Assembly: GCA_018340805.1 (NCBI GenBank) | Contig: JACMZG010001870.1 | Coordinates: forward strand, 50,623,720 to 50,687,719 | DNA: 64,000 bases | Origin: Microvelia longipes | Taxonomy: Eukaryota; Arthropoda; Insecta; Hemiptera; Veliidae | Direction: 5' to 3' | Part shown: positions 1 through 10,079 of the stretch, piece after piece | Layout of the letters: every line of letters starts with the position of its first letter | Position numbering within the stretch: position 1 is the first letter of the stretch | Position numbers and translations under genes: made by a program | Notes under the pieces: model-generated | The model's database searches: none | The model's input: only the letters and a program-made list of their open reading frames with translations | Told to the model about the DNA's origin: nothing

Positions 1-1381
1 CAATGACTCTAGTATTGATCATTTAATGCTTTGTTATACCGACTAATCACACCATAATATACCACCCATAAGTAAATAGAATTAACAATTCAAACAGCTA
101 TATATACATACATACATAAATAAATAAATATATAAATATATATATATATATATATATGCATTTATTTATTTATATTTATGTGTGTATTTCCACTCAACCA
201 ATCTCTCGAGCAGTAAAATATATTTTAATTAAACTTGCTACAAAAATTAACCTTTAAGCGGACACCCCTCCTCTCCCCATCTATCACCAATTATTTTATA
301 CCCCACTCATATTTTTTTATTTCTGCAGAATTTAAGTAAAGATTATATAATTCAGTAAATTATTATAATTAAATGCCCGCAGGATATAGTAAAACGATAA
401 AAACAAAGGTGCCTGGACTAGATTCGAACCATAAATCTTTAGATTTCCAGGCAAGTGTCTAACCAATTGCACAAGAATGTAGGGCAGAAAGTAAATCATT
501 TTAAGCCCTAATTTTTTGTTTTCTTCTTATTTCCCCGAAAGAGGACGTAATACGAGGTTTTCCTTCCTGAAAATAAGGGCGCAAAGTTACTTTACTCTCT
601 TCTGGAGGAAAATATAGTGTTAGGAGCACTTAGAGTAACCAATTAATATGGCGGGTAGATTCGCAGCAAGGCGAATTTCGCATCTTTGCTATACAAATGG
701 AAAGATGACTTCTTAAAACTCGAAAGCTTCGAAAAATTTTAAAAGAAATATATATTTATATATATATATACATACATATCTCGGTAGTGAGTATTAGATC
801 AGAAGTCTTAAAGCAGACCGGGCCAAGATTAATTAATTCTATCTAAATTATCTGCTATTCATATTTTAACCTCTGAGTTAAATCATTTAGATAAATACAT
901 CTTTTCTTATCCTTAAAATCAAATTGAATTATAGTAGCAAGAAAGTCCCGGTAATGCATGTAATTAAAACAAATATATAATTATACTAATGTATGTAGGA
1001 AGGAAACGCAGTATCAGAGAGATCTATGTCAAGTGTATAGGGGGATAGCGAGGTTACACTATGCTAGTATACATGATAGTATACTCAGATAGTATAACAA
1101 TGAACAAGTATCAATAGCAAGGCAGATGAAACTGTTACACGCTAAATCATAAGTAAACTAACTGGATAACAAAAAGTTAGATCTACACGAATCTATTTAG
1201 GGTATTGAACAACGTAATGAAAAACATTACGTTTACACTGTGACTTGAAAACACTTATGAACAGGGGCTTAGGCCCCTGTTCTTGATATCAAAAGAGTGG
1301 ATGGTACAGTTCTTGAGACCGTATAACACTCTTAAGCGATTACTACCGTTACCTGATATTTGTGATATTTGTGTGTGTGTC

Positions 1382-1384
<3 letters not shown>
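1..1384. other. AT-rich intergenic DNA, no gene seen
   Basis: No convincing exon, RNA gene or open frame is visible. The stretch holds a short (TA)n run near 129-158, a tRNA-like SINE fragment (411-474) and otherwise unique AT-rich sequence. It could hold old, unrecognisable transposon remains. Confidence 0.5.
411..474 (-). repeat. tRNA-derived SINE head fragment
   Basis: On the minus strand the segment reads like a tRNA, with an A-box-like stretch (TGTGCAATTGGTTAGACAC) followed about 35 bases later by a B box (GGTTCGAATCT). The two pol III promoter boxes are in the right order and at the right distance, but I cannot fold a full cloverleaf with a paired acceptor stem. A SINE head is more likely than a functional tRNA gene. 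Confidence 0.4.
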
Positions 1385-1457
<73 letters not shown>

Positions 1458-1470
1458 TATATATATACTC
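1385..1470. repeat. (TA)n microsatellite
   Basis: Nearly pure alternating AT with a few interruptions, next to the foldback element that starts at 1493. Long TA runs recur throughout this window. Confidence 0.9.
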
Positions 1471-1492
1471 TATTCATAAAGACAAAAATATA

Positions 1493-1970
1493 CAATCGAA
1501 GAATCAGCTACCGTCGATACTTGCTGTGGATATAAATATCCCTGGACCGGTTTCGGCATAACGCCATCATCAGCAGGCGGGGCAACACTCGAGCTCTCAA
1601 CTAATAAAGTTGAATCAGTGATTAACTTCTAGTCTCAATGAGCACGACGAGCCCTCTGAAGATAAGGGAGATAAAAGACACAAAGCATCATAACGCCAGA
1701 TAGCTCACACGCACACCTGACTTACACACCTGACTACCCAGAGTCACGGCCTTGACTCAGTACACATTCCCTTTATAACCTTTCCTACTTCCTCCCTTAT
1801 CTTCAGAGGGCTCGTCGTGCTCATTGAGACTAGATGTTAATCACTGATTTAACTTTATTAGTTGAGAGCTCTAGTGTTGCCCCGCCTGCTGATGATGGAG
1901 TTATGCCGAAACCGGTCCAGGGATATTTATATCCAACAGCAAGTATCGACGGTAGCTGATTCTTCGATTG
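1493..1970. repeat. foldback (long inverted repeat) element, 478 bp
   Basis: The left arm (1493-1670) and right arm (1792-1970) are near-perfect reverse complements of about 178 bp with a 121-bp spacer. Each arm ends outward with TCTTCGATTG. Each arm also carries, oriented outward, CTGATGATGG, a short loop and GCCGAAAC, the same hairpin motif seen near Penelope-like 3' ends elsewhere in the window. It may be a foldback DNA transposon or two Penelope-like 3' ends in inverted orientation. The inverted repeat is certain; the class is not. Confidence 0.8.
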
Positions 1971-2204
1971 CTTCTTCAACTTGCGGTAAATACAACCTTT
2001 TTAATTTTAACAAAAATATACATAAACTTATAAAAAACTAGACACGGGAACATACACAATGAACAGCTACCGAAGAGCATTTCTTAAAATCTTAAAGGGA
2101 GTGGCTATGGTGACTAGTTGAAGGTAGGTGTCAAGCTGCAAACGACCAAAAGTTACACTCTGACCCACGGACTTGCGACCGGGCGGGCCTTGACTTAACG
2201 GAGG

Positions 2205-2207
2205 GGG

Positions 2208-2247
<40 letters not shown>

Positions 2248-2305
2248 TATATTATATATTATATATATATATAATATATATATAAATATATATATATTAT
2301 ATATT
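2205..2305. repeat. (TA)n microsatellite
   Basis: About 100 bp of interrupted TA repeat, just before a tRNA-like fragment. Open frames through it give only Ile/Tyr repeats and are not genes. Confidence 0.9.
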
Positions 2306-2327
2306 TCTAAAAGTGCGATTAAAATGC

Positions 2328-2402
2328 ATGCCTCTAGCTGAGATTCGAACCCAGGATAGATAGATATCAAACCCTAAACGGGGGTACGCTCTAACCGCTC
2401 AG
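2328..2402 (-). repeat. tRNA-derived SINE head fragment
   Basis: The minus strand shows an A-box-like GAGCGGTTAGAGCG and, about 45 bases on, a B box GGTTCGAATCTC. The sequence between them is longer than in a normal tRNA, which argues for a SINE or tRNA pseudogene. Confidence 0.45.
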
Positions 2403-2513
2403 TTCGTTATTTAACGTTAACACACAATAACGATTCAACAAATATGTCAGAAATGACAAAACTTCTAAAAGTTGTCTGATTGAGATGAAATTTAATTGAT
2501 AATAAGCTGTTTT

Positions 2514-2858
2514 CATTACAACATGTAAGGTAATGACAAGATCGTATTTACAACATCGTACATTACAACATGTAATGACAAATCGTATTACAACATCGTA
2601 TGTAATGACAAGATCGTATTTACAACATCGTACATTACAACATCGTATGTAATGACAAGATCGTATTTACAACATCGTATGTAATGCAAGATCGTATTTA
2701 CAAATCGTTACAACATCGTAATTGACAAGATCGTATTACATCGTACATTACAACATGTATGTAATGACAAGATCGTATTTACAACATCGTACATTACAAC
2801 ATGTATGTAATGACAAGATCGTATTTACAACATCGTACATTACAACATCGTATGTAGC
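2514..2858. repeat. minisatellite, ~46-47 bp unit
   Basis: Imperfect tandem copies built from AATGACAAGATCGTATTTAC and ACATCGTACATTACAACATG. Clear unit starts at 2604, 2651, 2763 and 2809 give steps of 46-47 bp, with indels elsewhere. About seven copies, with no coding signal. Confidence 0.85.
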
Positions 2859-3336
2859 CAAGAGGCGTCTTAATTTTTCACTGGTATGCGACGTCCATGT
2901 TAAGTAATTAACATTGGTATAGCACTAAAAACTTTGAAATATTATACAATTTATTTATTAGCAGCACGAGAAACCGTGAAGCAAAAATTATAAATATTAT
3001 CACGTCAAATAAAGAAAAGAAAAAACAATTAATAATAACTTGAATGCCAGATTAATTTACAAACGTAGATTATACACCAGCGTAGATAAATTAAAAGATG
3101 TAAGATATATTACAGGCAATAAATAACATCCAATAATGGACATACGTTTCTATGATTTATTACATTACTAGACAGTAAAATAATATTTTTATTCGAATCA
3201 GATAAATTATTTACTAACATTAACTTAATATTCAAGAACTTCATAGTTTTCCTTATCTTACAGAAAATGACGTCACCAATGTACACTTATGGAACCTAGC
3301 TACCCAAGGAATGAAGCTGTTGTATCCTCCCTTTAA

Positions 3337-3635
3337 CATAGAGATATATTACTAGAGGGGCCTTATAGGATAAATTTTGAAACATCGAAAAAGTAACCTG
3401 ACCACCTTCGCTAATAAATATAATCAAATAATCAGTACAAAATTACAGTAACTTATATAGTAGAGCATTAAAAATACAAATCAAAATCATTTTGGGAAGC
3501 CAAAATCAATGGTTTTTTATAACCTTAACTTACTATTGAAGGAGGTTTCAATGAGGTTACACAGAGCCCCAAAAAGATGTTTCAGACCTCCATGTATTGA
3601 GATAGGCTATACCTCCTCTAGTATATATCTCTATG
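3337..3635 (+). mobile_element. hAT-like MITE family 1, copy A
   Basis: A 299-bp non-autonomous element with terminal inverted repeats (left CATAGAGATATATTACTAGA, right CTAGTATATATCTCTATG). It is preceded by CCCTTTAA (3329-3336) and followed by CCCTCTAA (3636-3643), an 8-bp target-site duplication with one mismatch. Eight-base duplications are typical of the hAT superfamily. No transposase is encoded. Other copies lie at 3644, 8047, 9076 and 45732. Confidence 0.85.
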
Positions 3636-3643
3636 CCCTCTAA

Positions 3644-5595
3644 CGTAGAGATATATACTAGAGGGGGCATAGCCAATCTTAATACCTTGAGAGGCTTGAA
3701 ATTTCTTTTTGGGGCTTTCAAAGGGGCTCTGTGTAACCTCATTAAAATCTCCTTAAAAGAGTAAGAGAAGGTTATGATATTTTTTTTGTCTTCCTGCACA
3801 TTTTTGTTTTGATTTGTATTTGAAACGTTCTACTATGTAAGAGTCTGTATTTTTGTTCTGTTTATTTGATTATGGTGATTATGGTGTACAAAGGAGATTA
3901 AGTGAAATAGGACTGAGTGTGAATCCACAAAAAAGTACAGCTTTTATTGTTCTTGACGGTAAAATTGAACAACGCTCTCTACAGCTAGAGTATGGTGATG
4001 AAATTGAGTCTGTGGATGAAGGGGAAACGATCAAATATCTTGGTTGTACTTTTCAGGAGAGCTGGTATATAGTGAAGAATCCGTACGTAAGCTTCATGAC
4101 AATCTAAATAAATTGACAACGTCGGATCTTTTGAAGCCTGACCAAAAGCTAAACATACTAAACCAGTATATCTTCCCTGCACTGACGTACCCGCTTCAGA
4201 CAGCTCCTCTCACTAAGCTACCAAAACCAGTTTTAGAAGGGATTGACATCATCATCAGAAGAAGCACTAAAGCAATCATCGGACTACCTGCAAACACCAC
4301 AACTGCTATGTTATATTCACTCGTCGTTTAGAGGCTTGGAATTTTAAGATGCATATGGGAAGCTCCTTTACAACACCTTAGCATAGCACAAAAATTGAGT
4401 GTAGTTCCGGATGAATTGTTTCAAGATATATTTAACTATGACGAGGAAATTAATCAGTGCTTTGAACGATTAGGCGTAGAGAAGTCATCTAATGAAAACA
4501 TGAGTGTTAAAAAACTAAGGCAAGAGTTAAGGGAAAAGAGTTTTGATGAATGGTCAAAATGTAAGTGGCAGGGAATTGGTGTTCATCACTTTAAAGATTA
4601 TCCGAGTGGTAACAAGTATATTTGGGATCGGAAAGTACTTACGGGATCTGAATGGACGAACTCAATAAAGCTTAACACTAACTACGCTCCTTTAAGAGCA
4701 GTTCCTGGAATAGTGTCCAGTCAACAGGAGATGTTGGGACCCTCTGTCGCCATTGTGGCAGAGAGAATGAAACTCCAGCCCATGTGCTTGAAAATGCCCA
4801 CACAACATGCTTCTGGTGACCAGACGCCACCATAACGTTAAGCAAAAGATCTCAGAAGTGCTTAAAGAGAAAAGTATACTTGTTACGACGAGGTATATGC
4901 TATGGCTCGAAGGTTCTTCCAGGTTTCCGATATAATAGCATTCCATCCAAACAACAAAACGCCTTATAATCGACCCTACAATAAGGTATGAAACCAATGA
5001 TATCGACCAGCTGATAAAGTCCACAAAGAAAGAGTAACATCTATGAGAAATGTATAGAGTATTATAAAGAAAAGTTTAGATGCCAGCATGGAGATAGGAC
5101 TTATACAATACATGGTTTATGGTTTGGATCAAGGGGACTATATCTGATAGGTCTAAAAAGTTTCTTTGACGAGATCGGAACGGATCAAAATTTTCTAAGA
5201 CTTCTCTCAGAAAATATAATTTTAGACTCTTTAGGCATTATAAGTCACCACATTTATTCTTAATTAATGTACTTTTCTTATTATTTATTTTACTATATTT
5301 TTTTTTTTTCATTGAATTTATATTGTATTATTCTCTTATTTTTGACTAACCTAGTTTTCTTTAGCGTTATGTATAACTATGACTTAAATCTACCTTATCA
5401 AAATATTTCTTTTATTAATTTAATATTTGTCTTTAGATTGATAAGTACGCTGTGTATGTAGCAACCTTTGTATAAGGCCACTCACATATTTATTTTTTGT
5501 AAATAAAGTGTTTATATATATGATAGTCGAAGGTGTTCAGGTTACTTTTTCGATGTTTCAAAACTCAACCAATTGTAAGGCCCCCTCTAGTAATA
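3644..5595 (-). mobile_element. hAT-like MITE family 1, copy B, split by an R2-like LINE
   Basis: This copy is in the opposite orientation to copy A and starts only 8 bp after it. Its two halves are 3644-~3884 and ~5518-5595; between them sits a 5'-truncated R2-like LINE. The 8-bp CCCTCTAA occurs before it (3636-3643) and again right after it (5596-5603), a perfect target-site duplication. The LINE therefore landed in the MITE after the MITE had inserted. Confidence 0.8.
3885..5517 (+). pseudogene. 5'-truncated R2-like LINE (RT C-terminus, zinc knuckle, endonuclease)
   Basis: The conceptual translation, split over several frames, matches the order of R2-clade retrotransposons. First comes the end of the reverse transcriptase (GLSVNPQKSTAF, GETIKYLGCTF, then KLHDNLNKL and GLPANTTTAMLY). 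Next is a Cys/His knuckle (RHCGRENETPAHVLEN) near 4745-4800. Last is a restriction-like endonuclease remnant (DPTIRYE near 4972; GLWFGSRGTIS near 5116-5146). The 3' end is a short tail, AAATAAAGTGTTTATATATA. Frameshifts and missing N-terminal domains make it dead. It is not in rDNA, the usual R2 target, so a related RLE-type LINE is also possible. Confidence 0.75.
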
Positions 5596-5603
5596 TATCT
5601 CTA

Positions 5604-6379
5604 TGCCCTCTAAGTATCAGTCTGTTAATTGTTGTTTGTTTCGTTTTTAATGTCCTTAACTTAATACGAGGACATTTATTATTTTAGTAAATAATATTGT
5701 TTTTTTGTTTTGTTTGAGCCCTATTCGTTTTCTTTTTTTTAGTGGTGTGGGCTTTTCTTAAGGTTTCTTCTTAATTGTGTCGTGTCTCTGTGGGTTCCCT
5801 GGAGTTGCCACTAGGCTGTTATGCTGTTGCTGAGGTGGCAAAGTCAAAATGCAGTGAATAAAAAGAAAGATAGAGTAACCTGACATGATAAAATAAGAGT
5901 TCTCATGAGAGATTTAAAAATTGAAACTACATACAGTCCGATGTCAATATTGAATGAGAACGTATTAAAAATATAAACCCTCCAAAAAAAAAACACTGAT
6001 AAGTGTTAAGTCTGAATGAAATAATGAAGCGTGCAAACGCAGGTATAAAACAAAGTCTTCAAGGTGAACCGACAGAATCTTCGCTACATCCGGCATTAAA
6101 GTAGTACTTCACAGACCCCTCGCAATTATTCTAATGAAATAATTAAATAAAATATTCTTCTGAGGTCAAACGTACAAAATAATTATAGTATAATTATTTT
6201 GTACGTGAACAAATGAAAAAATATGTTTTTGCTTAGAGATGTATTGGCAAATAAAGAAAAACTAAGCACACAAATTTTTATTTTCGATGCAGGAAATGTC
6301 ATTATTTTTCATGAGCTGGGTATGTCTATGCTACAGTAAGTAATTTAATCTCTTTATAAATCGGGATTAAAGAAGCCGA
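5604..6379. other. gene-free DNA with a 37-bp palindrome
   Basis: No exon recognised. The only structure is a near-perfect palindrome at 6170-6206, arms ACGTACAAAATAATTATA, which could be a tip-to-tip remnant of terminal inverted repeats. Confidence 0.5.
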
Positions 6380-6957
6380 CTCTTCTGAGTAAAGCTAGGC
6401 GACCACGCCTTGGTAACAAATAAGAGTTATATCTCTCGGCTTAATGTAAACAAAAAAAAAAAAAAAATTCTCGACTACCCAGCGGGAACAAATAGGTGTT
6501 TGCATCTCTCGGCTTAATGTCAAACATAAAATGAATAATTCCTCGACTACGCCTCGGTAACAAATAAGAGTTATATCTCTCGGCTTAGTGTCAAACATAA
6601 AATGAATAATTCCTCAACTACGCCTCGGTAACAAATAAGAGTTATATCTCTCGGCTTAGTGTCAAACATAAAATGAATAATTCCTCAACTACGCCTCGGT
6701 AACAAATAAGAGTTATATCTCTCGCTTAGTGTCAAACATAAAATGAATAATTCCTCAACTACCTCGGTAACAAATAAGAGTTATATCTCTCGGCTCAGTG
6801 TCAAACATGAAATGAATAATTCCTCAACTACGCCTCGGTAACAAAATAAGAGTTATATCTCGGCTTAGTGTCAAACATGAAATGAATAATTCCTCAACTA
6901 CGCCTCGGTAACAATAAGAGATCTCTCGGCTTAGTGTCAACATAAAATGAATAATTC
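6380..6957. repeat. minisatellite, 71-bp unit
   Basis: Eight or so tandem copies of a 71-bp unit containing CTACGCCTCGGTAACAAATA and TATATCTCTCGGCTTAGTGT. AATGAATAATTCC recurs at 6601 and again 71 bp later. Copies differ by small indels; the first ones are the most diverged. Confidence 0.9.
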
Positions 6958-8046
6958 TTGATTTCTTCGGTATTTTTAGTGATATGTATATGACAATTTT
7001 TGTACGTTAAATCTTAGGTATATTCTTGGGGTTTAGTCAGTAAGAACGCCTATATTTATCACTTAGATCGATGCGATAAATATAGAATCGCGATAATATT
7101 CGCTTATCGATGCGAATATTAACACTTGACAGTGGGCATAATTGGTTTGATTCTTCCTATGGTATATATTTAACAAAAACCTGACGCTTATTATTTTTTT
7201 TTTAATATTTTATTTTATTAGAATTATAATTCAATAAATAAATAAATAATTTCTTTATTTTCATTATTTTGACTTTTACAAGAATTAGAAATTTTCATAC
7301 AAGTAGTAGTAGTAAGAAATTTAGACCAGCACTTTAGATTAATAAATAATTTGTACAGTGCAGGTTATTTTATTTATAAAATTATAAATTTTATATTATT
7401 TTAATATTTAATTGCAGTCATAAAATTTAATGAATTTTAGTTATTTATGCGACTTAAGTTGAGTCTGACCAATTATAGATTAGATCTAATCATGTTATGC
7501 ATATCTAGCGGCAAAACTGAAGCGGCTACGTAATCAACGTTACGTTACGCTATCATAAAGAAACAAAGCTTGCATAGGGATTCCTATCAAAAGATTCCAA
7601 ACTATTTTATAGAACACCTACCAGGTCTTAAAAAAACATAAAAATGATTCTTAAGAAGCCTTTATCTTGCAGATCAAATATAAATGATCCAATCATAATT
7701 CAGAGATACGGTGCATGAACACAATCTTACAAATACTTCTTGATCTGCTACCATAAACATCATAACTACACGTTTACTTCAAATAATTACTCGACCGTAT
7801 TCGAATATCATACACACTAACACTAACTAACATACACATATACACACTAACAATAAATACAGTATATTTTACACTGTATGTACATAAGCAATATAAATCT
7901 AATGAAAACATAAAGACGAGCTACGTATGACCAAGGGGCCCGTAATACGTAAATAATTGCATTCGAAATAATTTACTTATATGAATGAAACTGGGTTTAA
8001 ACAATGTTTTGACATATAGTTTACAAAAACTCTTGAAGGTTACAAT
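6958..8046. other. AT-rich gene-free DNA
   Basis: No coding exon or RNA gene recognised. A small imperfect inverted repeat around ATCGATGCGA and ATTCGC (7064-7120) is the only structure noted. Confidence 0.45.
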
Positions 8047-8360
8047 CATAGAGATAAATACTAGAGGGGCCATAGCCTATTTAAATACATTGAGAGACCT
8101 GAAACATCTTTTTGGGGCTCTAAGGGGCTCTGTGTAACCTCATTGAAACCTCCTTCAAGAGTGAGGTTATAATTAACAAATTTCTTTCGGTTTCCCGCAC
8201 ATTGTTTATGTTTTGAATTGTATGCTTAACGTTTTCTTTACAAGTAATTGTAATTTTGTACTGATTATTTGATCATATTTGTAAGCGAAAGTGGTCAGCT
8301 TACTTTTTCCATGTTTCAAAATTTAACCTATATGGCCCCTCTAATAATATTATCATTATG
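8047..8360 (-). mobile_element. hAT-like MITE family 1, copy C
   Basis: Same family as the copy at 3337, reversed and more diverged at one terminus. The flanks are GTTACAAT (8039-8046) and GATACAAT (8361-8368), an 8-bp target duplication with one mismatch. Confidence 0.8.
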
Positions 8361-9075
8361 GATACAATAAATTGTAATGATATTCGTGAAACGCTTAATT
8401 TTGACACTTGTAGTTACAAGTTGTTTTGTAAAATAGTTTGTAAGGTTCGTGGGGGAGATAATCAAATTTGATTGAAGACACAAATATGCTCGTTTCGTAG
8501 GAGATTTAATAAAAAAACTTGTAACCTACTAGTGTTTTTTAATAAAATTGTATGAAAATCGCAAATAATTACTAGTCTATACTTGTACATTAGTGACACA
8601 TATTTCTTACAATTATTAGTAAACTTATAGTTTTTTACTTGTAGTATACAAGACTTGTACTTTCGTGAAACGGGGCCCTGAAGGTGGTTAGAAAATTATG
8701 AATCCGACTACATTCATAGTTAAATTTTAAAATCATACAAATAAAAATTAAAAACAGTTAACATCTAAATTTAATTTTAGTACAAAAAAAAACTTTAGTA
8801 AACTTCTATCCATTGATGTATAGTTCAGAGTCAAAATCTAAGAAAGACTTGTGCACATCAAACGTCTGTTACAGCTAGAGATTAGTAAAGAGATGAATAC
8901 AGATCTATTAGTAGATAACTGGTTTTATTAAATCACAACAATATATAGTAATTAGAAAAAAAATCAGTCATGCGACTGCACTAAAGAATCTTAAACAAAG
9001 GGTATGTCGTTAGGAAAGATACTATTACCCAAGAAGATAGAAATTTATAAGATGATTCAATTCGATGCAAAGAAA

Positions 9076-9393
9076 CATAGAGATATATTACTAGAGGGGC
9101 CCTATTGGTTGAATTTTGAAACATAGAAAAAGTAACCTGACCACATTCGATTATCATTTTCATCAAATAAACAGAACAAAAACAGTAAATTATATAGTAG
9201 AATGTTTAAAATACAAATCACAACACAAACAATCTGCGGGAAGACGAAAACTATTGATTAATTATTACCTTAACTCCCTCTTGGAGGAGGTTTCAATGAG
9301 GTTACACAAAGCCCCTGAGAGTCCCACTAAAAATGTTTCAGGCCTCTCAATGTATTGAGATAGGCTATGCCCCCTCTAGTATATATCTCTATG
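9076..9393 (+). mobile_element. hAT-like MITE family 1, copy D
   Basis: A 318-bp copy with both termini intact. The flanks CAAAGAAA (9068-9075) and TAAAGAAA (9394-9401) form an 8-bp target duplication with one mismatch. Open frames inside it are conserved repeat sequence, not genes. Confidence 0.85.
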
Positions 9394-9539
9394 TAAAGAA
9401 ACCAAAACAGTCGGAGGTTATAACCTGACTTTTTATAAATGGCGTGACATTTACATTGAAAATTATGAATAATTACCGATTGTAACAGAAATAAGAATAG
9501 TTATTTGTGTAACTAGGCAGGAAAATGGAATATTACTGA

Positions 9540-9690
9540 CTAGTATCGAAGTTAGCCCCCGAGCCGAAGGCGAGGGTGTGCTATCTAAATTACCTGCAGA
9601 GGCAAAGCCAAGGCAGGTAATTTTTTGACTGACGAGGCAAAGCCGAGGAAGGCAAATATACGAGTCAGTAATGTTTCCTTTCCTGCCTCG
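9540..9690. repeat. CpG-rich repeat with GAGGCAAAGCCGAGG motifs
   Basis: Several short palindrome-like motifs (GAGGCAAAGCCGAGG, GAGCCGAAGGCGAGG) stand out in AT-rich surroundings. Related motifs occur at 10345-10480, 18390-18520 and 61980-62160. It lies just downstream of the Crypton-like frame and may be part of that element. Confidence 0.5.
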
Positions 9691-9752
9691 TTCCACACAA
9701 TATTTTATCTGCGAACAGTAATAAATCAAAATTAGCATTGCTGAAAAACTTA

Positions 9753-10043
9753 TTACGTTTGTATAATGTTTAAATTTACATTTTCTTTGACTGATATTAC
9801 AGATCTTATCATCGAGAAAGTTGACCACAGAGAAGCGCTCGATTTTGTGTTTGACAGTTCTTTTAAATACGCTAACACAATGTTTTTACTTACATTCTTT
9901 ACTTTTTTCTCTGAGCACCATTCTTTGACATACCTACTTCCTGATTTGCCAGGTAGTAGGCTCTCTTTGGCATTTGTAGCTATTTCCAAAACATCCGGCG
10001 GAGTATGTTCGAAAAGTTCTGCTATATCTTCGACGATATTCAT
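9753..10043 (-). pseudogene. Crypton-like tyrosine recombinase, N-terminal fragment
   Basis: An ATG-initiated frame of about 96 codons (10043 down). The segments LLPGKSGSRYVKEWCSEKKV, ENIVLAYLKEL-like (NIVLAYLKELS) and SASLWSTFSMIRSVIS resemble the helical, SAM-like core-binding domain at the N-terminus of Crypton and related tyrosine-recombinase elements in arthropods. The catalytic R-H-R-Y domain is absent and the frame stops after VNLNIIQT. The family assignment rests on motif memory only. It could also be an orphan domesticated domain. Confidence 0.5.
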
Positions 10044-10079
10044 CACAAAACGCTATAGAACGCTATAGAATAAACTAAC

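Noticed and set aside
411..474. Functional tRNA gene
   Set aside because: A and B boxes are present but no acceptor stem or complete cloverleaf can be drawn; SINE head is the better reading. The same applies at 2328, 37908 and 41434.
2131..2370. Ile/Tyr-rich open frame over a TA microsatellite (also 19132-19317 and 44303-44491)
   Set aside because: The frame exists only because TATATA has no stop in some frames; no coding context.
4692..5024. Minus-strand 110-codon frame
   Set aside because: Shadow of the R2-like LINE on the plus strand.
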